This document shows, in pieces, positions 50,482-58,934 of a stretch of DNA of 64,000 nt. The DNA is taken from assembly GCF_003287975.1 (NCBI RefSeq), contig NZ_QMKQ01000001.1, forward strand, positions 372,001-436,000, given 5' to 3'. Made by a program: the position numbers and the translations under genes. The notes beneath the pieces were generated by a model. The model did no database searches, was not told the origin of the DNA, and saw nothing but the letters and a program-made list of their open reading frames with translations. The stretch is from Arthrobacter sp. AQ5-05. Lineage in GTDB: Bacteria > Actinomycetota > Actinomycetes > Actinomycetales > Micrococcaceae. Within the stretch, counting starts at the first letter, position 1. Each line of letters starts with the position of its first letter.

Positions 50482-51191
50482 GAAGCCAGGCTTCCGTGCC
50501 GGACCAGCCAGCGGTAGGCGGCCACGGCCTCCTGGGCCGGGCCGTCGAAGGCGATCTTCCCTCCGGCGACCACCAGCGCGCGGTCGGCGGCCGCCGCGAA
50601 GTCCAGGTCGTGGGTCGCGTAGATGACCTGCTGGTCCAGGGAGCCCAGCGTCGCCTGGAGCAGTTCGTTGTTGGCCAGATCGAGCAGGGTGGTCGGTTCG
50701 TCGGCCACCAGGATGTCCTGTCCGGCGGCCAGCACGCTGCACAGGGCCACCAGTTGCCGCTCGCCCCCGGAGAGGTCGTAGATGCTGCGCTGGGCCAGGT
50801 GCTCCAGGCCCAGCGCAGCCAGTGCATGAAGGGCGGCGGCGGCCCTGGCGCTGCGGTCCTTATGGCTGGCCTTGAGCGAAAGCTCGACGTCCTCGGAGAC
50901 GATGGGCATCACCAGCTGCGAGAGCGGGTCGGTGAACAGGAAGCCCACGCGCTGGCGCACGGACTTGGCCTGGCGCACGGTGTCGAAGCCGTGGACGGCG
51001 ACGGAACCGGTCGAGGGGGACACCAACCCGTTGAGCATGCGCAGCAGCGTGGATTTTCCCGACCCGTTGGCGCCGATGACGGCGATGCGCCGCTCGGCGA
51101 GTTCCAGGGTGCACGGTTCAAGGACGGTGCGCCCCTGTTGTGAGGGGTCGTCGGCGGGCAGGATCAGCCCGGCATTGTTGAATCGGATCAC
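50478..51191 (-). CDS. bioM: ECF transporter ATP-binding protein (BioM type)
   Basis: A 237-residue ABC ATPase. Walker A IGANGSGKSTLL (near residue 38), Q-loop region VGFLFTDPLSQLVMP typical of EcfA/CbiO, signature DLSGGERQLVAL, Walker B ILVADEPTTLLD and H-loop YATHDLD are seen. Only one ATPase is encoded, which fits the BioMNY arrangement where it works as a homodimer. GTG 51191 is 56 bp after bioY; no good ribosome-binding site is seen. Confidence 0.9.
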   Translation of the reverse strand: MIRFNNAGLILPADDPSQQGRTVLEPCTLELAERRIAVIGANGSGKSTLLRMLNGLVSPSTGSVAVHGFDTVRQAKSVRQRVGFLFTDPLSQLVMPIVSEDVELSLKASHKDRSARAAAALHALAALGLEHLAQRSIYDLSGGERQLVALCSVLAAGQDILVADEPTTLLDLANNELLQATLGSLDQQVIYATHDLDFAAAADRALVVAGGKIAFDGPAQEAVAAYRWLVRHGSLAS

Positions 51192-51247
51192 GCTTAACGG
51201 TATTCCCTGCTGGCGGTGTGGATCGAATCCGGCTGTGGCCGGTGGAG

Positions 51248-51862
51248 CTAGGCCTGGAAGCGGCGCCGGGCGAAGCCCGGGAAGGCCTTGAAGACGCTGA
51301 CGGCGATGGCCGCGGCCAGCAGGTTCTTCACCACGTCCCCCGGCCAGTAGGCCATGTCCAGGATGAAGGCCTGGCCCAGCGGGATCTGTGCGTTCAGGCT
51401 CATGCCCAGGATGCCCAGCGGGTGCACGACCAGGATCGATCCGGCCAGCCCGGACAGGAACAGCCAGGCGAAGCGGCGCTTGCGGGCGACCTTGCGCAGC
51501 ACGAGCGTGGCCAGCGCACCGGTCACCAGGGCAGCGACCGGGAAGGAGAGCAGGTAGCCGGCGCTCGGGGCCGCCAGCGAGCCCAGGCCGCCGGAGAACT
51601 TGGCGAAGATCGGCACCCCGGCCAGGCCCACCACCAGATAGAGGCCCACGGCCGATCCGCCGCGCTTCGAACCCAGGATCATGGCGGTGAGCGCCACGCC
51701 CATGGTCTGCAGGGTGATCGGGACGCCCAGGGCGCCCACCGGCACGGCCGGAACCAGGGTGAGCACCGCGATGAGCGCGGCGAAGACGGAAACCAGGGCG
51801 AGGTCGCGGGCGCCGATCGGGGCGGGGGTCTGCGCCTCGAGGCGCGGGCTGGCGGTGCTCAT
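51248..51862 (-). CDS. bioY: Biotin transporter substrate-binding subunit BioY
   Basis: A 204-residue six-helix S component that binds biotin. Family blocks are VPITLQTMGVALTAMILGSK, GLYLVVGLAGVPIFA with following GLGSLAAPSAGYLLSF, and GQAFILDMAYWPGDVVKNLLAA. First gene of a bioY-bioM-bioN operon. A TGAAC-N3-GTTCA palindrome lies about 80 nt upstream, suggesting repression by a BioQ-type TetR regulator under biotin sufficiency. Confidence 0.95.
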   Translation of the reverse strand: MSTASPRLEAQTPAPIGARDLALVSVFAALIAVLTLVPAVPVGALGVPITLQTMGVALTAMILGSKRGGSAVGLYLVVGLAGVPIFAKFSGGLGSLAAPSAGYLLSFPVAALVTGALATLVLRKVARKRRFAWLFLSGLAGSILVVHPLGILGMSLNAQIPLGQAFILDMAYWPGDVVKNLLAAAIAVSVFKAFPGFARRRFQA

Positions 51863-51941
51863 GTCGGGGGTGTTCCTGTCGGTTCGCGAGGGTGGCGGTG
51901 AAGTGGGCTGGTGACGCGGAGGCGCCACTCAAGACAATACT

Positions 51942-51954
51942 TGAACACCGTTCA
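51942..51954. promoter_or_regulatory. BioQ-like operator upstream of bioY
   Basis: TGAAC-ACC-GTTCA is a perfect 13-bp palindrome (15 bp with the outer T/A). BioQ repressors of corynebacteria and mycobacteria bind TGAAC-N3-GTTAC/GTTCA sites at biotin genes. TATTGT (51934-51939, minus strand) next to it may be the -10, so binding would block the promoter. No bioQ gene lies in the window. Confidence 0.65.
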
Positions 51955-52015
51955 AAAGTCTTCTTCGCCGTTCACAACGGACCTGGTCGCCGGCCGAGGG
52001 GCCCGTCACAAGAGG

Positions 52016-53470
52016 TCACTGCAGCATCGAGGTCAGCCGCGCCAGGTTGTCCAGCGCGCGCTCGCGCAACGGCCGGGCAAGCCAGGGCCCGAGCTGAAGT
52101 TCCCGCGAGTTTTCGCGGTACCGGTCCTCCACCCGAAGCAGGTCCACCAGCAGCTCGGGGCCGTGCAGCAGCACCGATATCTCCATGTTCAACGAGAACG
52201 ATCGCATGTCCATGTTCGAGGACCCGATGACAGCGACCTCGTCGTCGATGGAGAAGTGCTTGGCGTGCAGCACCTTGGGTGCGCGGTAGAGGTAGATCCG
52301 CACCCCCGCCCGCAGCAGCGCCTCGTAGTAGGAGCGCTGCGCGTGGTAGACCATCGCCTGGTCTCCGACCTCCGAGACGAACAACTCCACCGGAACCCCG
52401 CGCGCGGCGGTGGTGAGGATCGCCAGCAGGATCGACTCGTCCGGCACGAAATAGGGGCTGGTGATGGAGACCCGCCTGGTGGCCTGGTGGATCATCATGG
52501 TGAAGAGCTTGAGGCTGTTGTCGTTCTCGAAGCTCGGCCCGCTGGGCAGCACCTGCGCGTCGATGAGCTCGGTGGCACCCTCCAACTCGATGGCGGTGGT
52601 GTCCAGCTCCAGCAGCTGCCCGGTCTCGGAGTACCAGTCGGTGATGAACACCGCCTCGAGCTCGCGTACCGCCGGGCCCTCGATGCGCATCATCAGCTCG
52701 TGCCAGGACAGGCCGCGCCGGATGTTCTTGGCCTTGTGGTAACGCGGCTCGATCAGGTTCATCGAACCGGTGAAGCCAATGGAGGAATCGATGGCCAACA
52801 GCTTGCGGTGGTTGCGCAGGTCCGGGCGCTGCCACTGTCCGCGCCAGGGACGCAGCGGCAACATGTGGTGGACCTGTGCGCCGATGGATTCCAGGAACGC
52901 GGCTGTTTCCCTCCGCCGCGGGTACATCAGCGAGGCCAAGTGGTCCAGCAGCACCCGGACCTCGACCCCGCGCCCGCGTGCCCGGGCCAGGGCCTCGAAG
53001 AAGGGCTCCGTTGCCTCGTCATGCACCCCGATGTAGAACTGCACGTGCACCCGGTGCCGGGCCGCATCGATGGCCAGCGCCATCTGCGCGATCGTTCCGG
53101 CATAGTCGTCGTTGAGCGTGATCTCGTTCCCGCCCACCATCGGCAGCGCGCCGAGGGCCTTGTTCAGCTTCGTGGCCGGGGCCAGCCATGCGGGCCAGTC
53201 CGGTTCGTGGCTGGTCAGCCAGGGGCCGCGCGTGCGCTCGAGGATCAGCTCGTTGACTTCGCGTTGCTTGGCCCGGCGGTGTGCCGGCAGGCGGCCGAAG
53301 CCGATGAGCAGGAATGCGGCAGCACCCACAAAGGGGACGAACACGATCGCCATGACCCAGGCGATGGCCTCGGCGGGCTTGCGGTTGCGCGAGACCAGGA
53401 TCGTCGCCAACAGGCCCAGCGCAACGTGCCCGGTTCCCAGGGCCAATGCCCAGATGTCAAGCTCGCTCAT
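52016..53470 (-). CDS. cls: Cardiolipin synthase
   Basis: A 484-residue phospholipase D-superfamily cardiolipin synthase. Two N-terminal membrane helices (about residues 5-25 and 37-58) are followed by two HKD sites: NHRKLLAID with GFTGSMN, and LHAKHFSID with VIGSSNMD. It condenses phosphatidylglycerol (or CDP-diacylglycerol) to cardiolipin at the membrane. Length and layout match bacterial Cls. The AI-2E-family gene is 19 bp upstream on the same strand, so the two may be co-transcribed. Confidence 0.94.
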   Translation of the reverse strand: MSELDIWALALGTGHVALGLLATILVSRNRKPAEAIAWVMAIVFVPFVGAAAFLLIGFGRLPAHRRAKQREVNELILERTRGPWLTSHEPDWPAWLAPATKLNKALGALPMVGGNEITLNDDYAGTIAQMALAIDAARHRVHVQFYIGVHDEATEPFFEALARARGRGVEVRVLLDHLASLMYPRRRETAAFLESIGAQVHHMLPLRPWRGQWQRPDLRNHRKLLAIDSSIGFTGSMNLIEPRYHKAKNIRRGLSWHELMMRIEGPAVRELEAVFITDWYSETGQLLELDTTAIELEGATELIDAQVLPSGPSFENDNSLKLFTMMIHQATRRVSITSPYFVPDESILLAILTTAARGVPVELFVSEVGDQAMVYHAQRSYYEALLRAGVRIYLYRAPKVLHAKHFSIDDEVAVIGSSNMDMRSFSLNMEISVLLHGPELLVDLLRVEDRYRENSRELQLGPWLARPLRERALDNLARLTSMLQ

Positions 53471-53489
53471 GCGCGCACTTCCCGGCGGA

Positions 53490-54524
53490 TCATCGTTCGG
53501 CCTGGGCCGGGACGACGACCTTCTTGAGGATCAACAGGATCGCGGCGGAGGTCGGGCAGGCGACAAGCGCGCCCAGCAGCCCCGCCAAGGTCCCGCCGGC
53601 CATCGCGCCGATCAGCACCATGGAAGCGGGGATGCGGATGGCCTTGCCCACCACGCGCGGGGTCAGCACGTAGGCCTCGACCTGCATGTAGGCGAGCATC
53701 ACGACCAGCACCACGAGTGCGGTGCCCGGGGAGTGGAAAAGCGTGACCACCGTGACGATCGCGGTGCTGATGACCGAGCCCACCAGCGGGATCATCGTGA
53801 TCGGCAGGGCCAGCACGCCGAGCACCGCGGCAAAGGGCACCTTCAACACTGTCAGCAGCACGAAGGTGAACGTCGCGTTGATGGCTGCCAGGATCGCCAT
53901 CCCGCTCAGGTAGCTTCCGACGGACGCCGCAATCTCCTCACCCAGCTCCCGCACCCGTTCGCGCCGGGATGCCGGTACCAGGTCGTAAAGGCCGTTCTTG
54001 AGCGCCTCGAGGCCGATGACGAAGTACATCGTCAGCATGGTCACGAAGAGCACCCCGAAGACGCCGTTGGCGACCCCGAAGCCGGCCTTCAGGGCGCCGT
54101 TGCCCACCGCAAGCCACACCGCCGGGTCGGCCACGGTGCGCTGCAGCCAGTCGACACCGGGAGCCAGCGCCCCGCCGAGGGTTCCGTTGAGCTCGATGAA
54201 CCATACCTGGGATTCGACGCCTTCCAGGCTCGAGGGCAACGCGACCAGCAGCTTCCGGCCCTCGGTGACCAACAGGGGGATCACCAGGGCCAGCACCAGG
54301 GCGGCAAGGACCAACAAGACGGCGACCACGCACAGCAGCGCCTTGACGCGGCTCAGGCCCATTTTCTCAAGCTTCCTGACCACCGGGTCCAGGCCCAAGG
54401 CCACAAACAACGCCACAAAAACCAGCGTCAGGACGTATGTCAGGGAAATCAGTGCAGCACCCACCCCGAGCGCGGCAAGAACTCCCAAGGTTACGACAAA
54501 CCCCGACCGGAAGGTGGGTTTCAT
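53490..54524 (-). CDS. AI-2E transporter family (PerM/TqsA) membrane protein
   Basis: A 344-residue protein with seven or eight membrane helices in the AI-2E family arrangement: an N-terminal pair, a long amphipathic middle part, and a C-terminal block with PITMIPLVGSVIS and QVEAYVLTPRVVGKAIRIP, which are the family hallmarks. Members export autoinducer-2, act as Na+/H+ antiporters, or have unknown substrates, so the function stays open. ATG 54524 has GAAAGGG 10 nt upstream. Confidence 0.88.
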   Translation of the reverse strand: MKPTFRSGFVVTLGVLAALGVGAALISLTYVLTLVFVALFVALGLDPVVRKLEKMGLSRVKALLCVVAVLLVLAALVLALVIPLLVTEGRKLLVALPSSLEGVESQVWFIELNGTLGGALAPGVDWLQRTVADPAVWLAVGNGALKAGFGVANGVFGVLFVTMLTMYFVIGLEALKNGLYDLVPASRRERVRELGEEIAASVGSYLSGMAILAAINATFTFVLLTVLKVPFAAVLGVLALPITMIPLVGSVISTAIVTVVTLFHSPGTALVVLVVMLAYMQVEAYVLTPRVVGKAIRIPASMVLIGAMAGGTLAGLLGALVACPTSAAILLILKKVVVPAQAER

Positions 54525-54620
54525 GGAGCACGCGCCCTTTCATTGACTGCCGCCTGTAAATGATCATGCCATCCCGGGCTCCGTGACATGCCAAGGACGC
54601 GAAGAAGGCAGAATGGAAAC

Positions 54621-55100
54621 ATGGACACGGGTGATAACACGGCGCAGGACCTCAGCGTGGGCCAGGTGGCGGCCCGCTCCGGCGTCGCGGTCTCGGCCCT
54701 GCACTACTACGAGCGGGAGGGGCTGATCTCCTCCTGGCGCACCACCGGGAACCAGCGCAGGTTCGACCGCGGCGTGCTGCGGCGCGTGGCCGTGATCCGC
54801 GCAGCCCAGCGCGCGGGCATCCCGCTGCGCTCCATCGCCGAACTCTTTGCCGGGCTGCCGGCCGATGCGACCCCGCGCAAGGAGGACTGGCAGGCGGTCT
54901 CCGCGGCCTGGCGCGAGGACCTGCAGGAGCGGATCCACCAGCTGCAGTCGTTGCGCGACGGGCTGGGCGGTTGCATCGGCTGCGGCTGCCTGTCGCTGGC
55001 GGAATGCGGATTCGTGAACCCGAACGACAAGCTGGCCGACGATCGCGGCGGGGCCCTGTTGTTCCGGGAGGACATGAAATTTGACCTCAACCAAGGTTGA
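54621..55100 (+). CDS. soxR: Redox-sensitive MerR family activator SoxR
   Basis: A 159-residue SoxR. The MerR helix-turn-helix is LSVGQVAARSGVAVSALHYY with wing residues WRTTGNQRRFDR, followed by the dimer coiled coil (QERIHQLQSLRDGL). The [2Fe-2S] motif CIGCGCLSLAEC (C-x2-C-x-C-x5-C) near residue 122 is complete. Its oxidation by redox-cycling compounds switches the factor on. The ATG has CAGAAT 6 nt before it. A SoxR box lies over its own stop codon and in front of the flavin reductase gene. Confidence 0.95.
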   Translation: MDTGDNTAQDLSVGQVAARSGVAVSALHYYEREGLISSWRTTGNQRRFDRGVLRRVAVIRAAQRAGIPLRSIAELFAGLPADATPRKEDWQAVSAAWREDLQERIHQLQSLRDGLGGCIGCGCLSLAECGFVNPNDKLADDRGGALLFREDMKFDLNQG

Positions 55101-55111
55101 GGTTCTACCGT
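55081..55111 (+). promoter_or_regulatory. SoxR-dependent promoter with 19-bp spacer and SoxR box
   Basis: A -35 TTGACC (55081-55086) and a -10 TACCGT (55106-55111) are exactly 19 bp apart, the over-long spacing that MerR-type activators correct. Between them CCTCAACC-AA-GGTTGAGG (55085-55102) has perfect 8-bp arms and matches the known SoxR box layout (CCTCAA...TTGAGG). The promoter overlaps the last codons of soxR and reads into the flavin reductase and sodA copy B. Confidence 0.88.
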
Positions 55112-55175
55112 GGGGAGTAGAGGGCAGCCCGCGGCACCGCCGCGGGGCCCAAGATGAGAGGAACCCCCACCCGCC

Positions 55176-55694
55176 GTGCAGACCCAATTTCCGGCCGCCA
55201 CAGTCGCGGAGCAGTTTCGCCTCGCCTTCGGCAACCATCCCGCCGGCGTTGCCGTCGTGACTGCGACCGGATCCCGCGGACCGGTCGGCATCACCGCGTC
55301 TTCGCTGATCTCCGTTTCGGCAGATCCCGCCTACCTGGCCTTCAACATCGCCCGCCGCTCCGGTGCCGCCGAGGCCATCCTGGACTCAGGCACCATCGTG
55401 GTGCACCTTCTCACCGACCGCAACGCCGATGTCGCTGCCTTGTTCGCCGGGTCCGGGGAGGACCGTTTCGCGAAGTTGGCGGGGTGGGAATACCTTTCCA
55501 CCGGCGAGCCGCTGATCCACGGCCTCGGTGTGGCCATGCGCTGTGAGATCGAATCGCGGGTTCCCGCCGGCCCCGCAACCGTGGTCGTGGCCTCGGTCCT
55601 CGAGGTCATGGGCGGTCACTCCATGGCGACGCCGCTGGTCTACCACCGGCGCGGCTACCACAGCATCGGTGAGCACTCACGCCTCACCGCTTGA
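55176..55694 (+). CDS. Flavin reductase domain protein (FMN-binding split barrel)
   Basis: A 172-residue flavin reductase-like protein. NHPAGVAVVTATGS, GITASSLISVSADPAYLAFNIA and FAGSGEDRFAKLAGW are the conserved flavin-binding blocks. It would reduce FMN/FAD with NAD(P)H, or serve a two-component monooxygenase. GTG 55176 is about 14 nt after GAGAGG, rather far. The preceding SoxR promoter suggests induction by redox-cycling compounds. sodA copy B starts 58 bp after its stop. Confidence 0.88.
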   Translation: MQTQFPAATVAEQFRLAFGNHPAGVAVVTATGSRGPVGITASSLISVSADPAYLAFNIARRSGAAEAILDSGTIVVHLLTDRNADVAALFAGSGEDRFAKLAGWEYLSTGEPLIHGLGVAMRCEIESRVPAGPATVVVASVLEVMGGHSMATPLVYHRRGYHSIGEHSRLTA

Positions 55695-55735
55695 CCGGCC
55701 CCCGGAAAACCGGGCACCGGATCCCCCTGAAACAC

Positions 55736-56390
55736 GAGAATGAGGAGTCATTTTGGCTATTTATACCTTGCCCGAGCTGCAGTACGATTACGCGGCCCTG
55801 GAGCCGAACATCTCGGCGCGGATCATGGAGCTGCACCACTCCAAGCACCATGCGGCCTATGTGGCCGGGGCGAACACCGCCCTGGAGCAGTTGGCCGAGG
55901 CGCGGGCGAAGGGCGAGTTCGGGAACATCCCGAAGCTGTCCAAGGACCTGGCGTTCCACCTGGGCGGGCACACGAACCACTCGATCTTCTGGAACAACCT
56001 TTCGCCGGAGGGCGGGGACAAGCCCGAGGGGGAGCTGGCTGCGGCGATCGACGACGCGTTCGGTTCGTTTGACGCGTTCCGTGCGCACTTCACGGCCGCG
56101 GCGATGAGCCTGCAGGGTTCGGGTTGGGCGTTGCTGGGCTTTGAGGGCCTGGGTTCGCAGCTGGTCATCGAGCAGCTTTACGACCAGCAGGGCAATGTGC
56201 CGGTGGCGACGACCCCGTTGTTGATGTTGGACATGTGGGAGCATGCGTTCTATCTGGATTACGTGAATGTGAAGGCCGACTACGTGAAGGCGTTCTGGAA
56301 CATCGTGAACTGGGCCGATGTCTCGGCGCGTTTCGAGGCGGCCCGCAAGGGTGCCGCGACGCTGGTCGTCCCGGGCAAGTAACAAAACCC
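55736..56390 (+). repeat. 655-bp direct repeat, copy B (carries second sodA)
   Basis: Same sequence as 26025-26679. It sits between the stop of the flavin reductase gene and a terminator hairpin. The 8-mer AAACACGA occurs at both outer edges (55730-55737 and 56394-56401), which might be a trace of the insertion event or chance. Confidence 0.95.
55753..56382 (+). CDS. sodA: Superoxide dismutase (Mn type), second identical copy
   Basis: The 209-residue product is identical to that of 26042-26671, including all synonymous positions and the TTG start with its GAGGAG ribosome-binding site. The upstream context is different: it follows the SoxR-controlled flavin reductase, so it would be read from a redox-induced promoter. 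The block ends 14 nt before a good terminator. The G/T-ending codon pattern is as unlike its neighbours here as at the first locus. A recent duplication or gene conversion is the likely origin; an assembly duplication cannot be excluded from sequence alone. Confidence 0.93.
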   Translation: MAIYTLPELQYDYAALEPNISARIMELHHSKHHAAYVAGANTALEQLAEARAKGEFGNIPKLSKDLAFHLGGHTNHSIFWNNLSPEGGDKPEGELAAAIDDAFGSFDAFRAHFTAAAMSLQGSGWALLGFEGLGSQLVIEQLYDQQGNVPVATTPLLMLDMWEHAFYLDYVNVKADYVKAFWNIVNWADVSARFEAARKGAATLVVPGK

Positions 56391-56403
56391 GAAAAACACG
56401 ATG

Positions 56404-56451
56404 GGGCGGGTATCGGATCGGTCATTGAACCGAATCGATACCCGCCCTTTT
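56404..56451 (+). terminator. Rho-independent terminator after sodA copy B
   Basis: GGGCGGGTATCG (56404-56415) pairs perfectly with 56436-56447 (12 bp) and is followed by TTTT. Probably the original terminator of the flavin reductase unit. Confidence 0.85.
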
Positions 56452-56496
56452 CCCTTGCCTCAGCCGGACCGCGCGGCGCATCGGAGACGTGGCGGA

Positions 56497-57945
56497 TCAG
56501 AAACGCGACGAGGAACCGGAACCGGAGAAACTGCCGCCGCTGGAACCGTATCCGGTGCTGCCGCCCGAGGACGAGCTGGCGCTGCGGCTTTCCTGCACGC
56601 GGGAAATCCCGGAGTGGTAGCCGGCGCTGAACCCCACGACCGACCAGAACCTGTTGGCCGGGTACACGGTGCCCAGGATGCTGTGGTTCGAGGAATAGCT
56701 GGAGCCGCGGGCCTCGGGGGTGCGCATGGCCGCACGCATCAGCTTCTCTTCTTCCTGGTCCTTCGCAAACTTCGCGATCACCGCCTCGGAGTACTCCTTG
56801 AGCATTCCGGTGAGCTGCTCGCGGACTTCGGCGATCTTGTCCAGTGCTTCCTCGGGGCTGATTTGCCTGGATTGCAGGGCGGAACCCCACTTTTCGATTT
56901 CGGCGGTCGTCATGGCCTTGAAGCGGCTCAAGCTCGTGGCGGACGGCGCCTCGGGTGCGGCATGCTTGCCGATGACCAGCGAATCGATCTCGGCCAGGTC
57001 CTCACGCAACGGGGCGAGCTGGCGTTCCCACGCAGCGGCCCAGCCCGAGCCCATGTTCAAGAGCATGTTCGTATCGGCGATCACGTCGTCCAGGCGATCC
57101 AGGTCGGTGGCCTTGGCCGCGTACTTCTCCATGAACAACGCGGTTTCCTTGCGTGTGTGCGACTTCGGGTCCATGTCGTTGGCCTGGTTGCCTTGCGCGG
57201 CGAGTTCGTTGTAGGCGACCATGAATCCGCGGTATTTTTCCAGCACCAGGCTGCCGTAGCGCGAGCCGTCGTTGATCGTCTTGGCGTTCAACTCGGTCGC
57301 TTCGAGGTCCAAGCTGACGTTCGAGTAGCTGGCGTTGCCGATTTCAAGGGCCTTCAGGGAGCGGTTCCGGTAGGTTCTGCGCACGTACAGGGCACTGCCG
57401 ACGCTGATGCCGCCGACCGCCAGGATGCCGGCGCTCCAGGCATAGAGCTTGGGGGATTTGTACCAGGGGCGGTTCATCAATTGCGCGGCACGCTCGACGC
57501 CGGCGATGGTCCCGTCGGTCCACTGGGCCTCCCGGTAGAGGTCCCTGGTGGCGCTTTGGATGTCATCGCGCTGGACGGGGGAGACCTTCCGGTCTTCACC
57601 GAAATACGTGCCCACCTGCCTGCCGGTGGGATCCAGCGCAAAGACGAACAACGAATCTGCCCACTTTTGCCCATCCGCGCTCAACCATTCAGGGTGCTTC
57701 TGGCGTGCGAAGCGCAGCACTTCCTCATTGAGGTTGTCGTGGTACTCGCCGTCCCGCGTGTAGATGGCGACCTTGGTCGGCTCATTGAACGAGATCTTCT
57801 TGATGGCCGGGACCAGCGTGTTCAGATCCAGTGTTCCGGCGGTGTCTTCGATGACGATATCCGTTGCCTGTGCGGCAAGTGCCGCCGGGGCACCGCCGAC
57901 CAGCAGCAAGGCACCCAGGGCCAGGATGGACAGTAACTTTCGCAT
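56497..57945 (-). CDS. Secreted/membrane TPM-like DUF5129 family protein
   Basis: A 482-residue protein with an N-terminal signal peptide (MRKLLSILALGALLLVGG, cleaved near ALAAQA), an extracytoplasmic domain of about 140 residues resembling TPM/DUF5129 (KVAIYTRDGEYHDNLNEEV), and one membrane helix near residues 170-188 (LYAWSAGILAVGGISVG). A long cytoplasmic helical region follows, and a Ser/Gly-rich tail (GYGSSGGSFSGSGSSSRF). The architecture resembles TPM proteins with a low-complexity Ser/Gly end. Function unknown; a role in membrane-protein or envelope upkeep is a guess from the domain. Confidence 0.75.
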   Translation of the reverse strand: MRKLLSILALGALLLVGGAPAALAAQATDIVIEDTAGTLDLNTLVPAIKKISFNEPTKVAIYTRDGEYHDNLNEEVLRFARQKHPEWLSADGQKWADSLFVFALDPTGRQVGTYFGEDRKVSPVQRDDIQSATRDLYREAQWTDGTIAGVERAAQLMNRPWYKSPKLYAWSAGILAVGGISVGSALYVRRTYRNRSLKALEIGNASYSNVSLDLEATELNAKTINDGSRYGSLVLEKYRGFMVAYNELAAQGNQANDMDPKSHTRKETALFMEKYAAKATDLDRLDDVIADTNMLLNMGSGWAAAWERQLAPLREDLAEIDSLVIGKHAAPEAPSATSLSRFKAMTTAEIEKWGSALQSRQISPEEALDKIAEVREQLTGMLKEYSEAVIAKFAKDQEEEKLMRAAMRTPEARGSSYSSNHSILGTVYPANRFWSVVGFSAGYHSGISRVQESRSASSSSGGSTGYGSSGGSFSGSGSSSRF

Positions 57946-58033
57946 GCGTATTGCCGTTCGTCGGTTGCAGTCTTCCCTTGAACCCTAACCGGGTTTCACC
58001 AATCGATCGATCCTGCGTGCGCCGCCGGGTGTG

Positions 58034-58810
58034 TCAGCTGACGAAGAGGGCCATCAGCATCTGGATGGAAGAGAGCAGCATCGGTGCTTGTTCGGCAACC
58101 AGCAGCAGCCCCAGGACGATCATGACCAACCCGCTGAACAGGGTGATGAAGCGGGCAGCGGTCGGACGCTGGCGCAGCAATGCCCGGGCACCCAGGGCCA
58201 CGCCCGTGTAGACGAAGATCGAGAGCACCATGTGGCTCAGCCCCAGCAAGGCGGTCTGCGCCGGAACCGAGAAGGCGGCCTCCGCATGGATGAACTGGGG
58301 GATCAGGGCCAGGTAGAGCAGCAACGCCTTGGGGTTGGATCCGCTGGTTCCCAGGCCGCGGAAGAATGCCGGCCCGAAGAAGCGCTCACGGGCCGACCGG
58401 GATGCTGTGGTTTCGACGGCCGTGCGAACCAGGGTGTCCGACCCGCCGTTTGAACCGGCCCGGGCCGATTCGGCCACGGCGGCGCCCTCTGTCTTCCGGG
58501 GCATGCCGGCCTCTGCCTTGAATCCGGCCCCGCGCCACGACCTTGCCGTGCTGACGCCTAGCCAGAGCAGGTAGGTGGCACCGGCCAGCGTGATCCAGGA
58601 CAGCAGTCGCGGATTGCTGGCAACCAGTGCCGCCATCCCGGCGACTATCAAGATGGTGTGGAAGAGGTAACCGCTGCATAGCCCCGCCACGGCAGAAGAG
58701 ACCTTGTGGCGGCCGAGGCCAGCGGAAATCGCGTAGGCCCAGTCGGCGCCGGGTGTCATGGCCAGGGCAAATGACACTCCGAGGAAGCCAAGAATGGTTT
58801 GCATGTCCAT
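58034..58810 (-). CDS. LysE family amino acid exporter
   Basis: A 258-residue six-helix LysE/RhtB transporter. SFALAMTPGADWAYAISAGL is the family start with the conserved TPG, and FFRGLGTSGSNPKALLLYLAL the second conserved helix with NPK. A polar insert of about 45 residues (Ser/Thr/Ala-rich, near residues 92-137) extends the loop between helices 3 and 4; relatives are about 205-215 residues. ATG 58810 or 58804 could be the start. It is divergent from an Lrp/AsnC gene, the usual regulator for such exporters. Confidence 0.88.
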   Translation of the reverse strand: MDMQTILGFLGVSFALAMTPGADWAYAISAGLGRHKVSSAVAGLCSGYLFHTILIVAGMAALVASNPRLLSWITLAGATYLLWLGVSTARSWRGAGFKAEAGMPRKTEGAAVAESARAGSNGGSDTLVRTAVETTASRSARERFFGPAFFRGLGTSGSNPKALLLYLALIPQFIHAEAAFSVPAQTALLGLSHMVLSIFVYTGVALGARALLRQRPTAARFITLFSGLVMIVLGLLLVAEQAPMLLSSIQMLMALFVS

Positions 58811-58934
58811 GATCGATCTCTTTCCCGCTGTGGATGTACCGGCAAGTTTAGGAAGAAAACGGGGAAATGTGCTTGCGTGTTCTCACGCTTCCTTGCATAT
58901 TAGGGCGAGAATGTGATTGATATACTTGTTGAAG

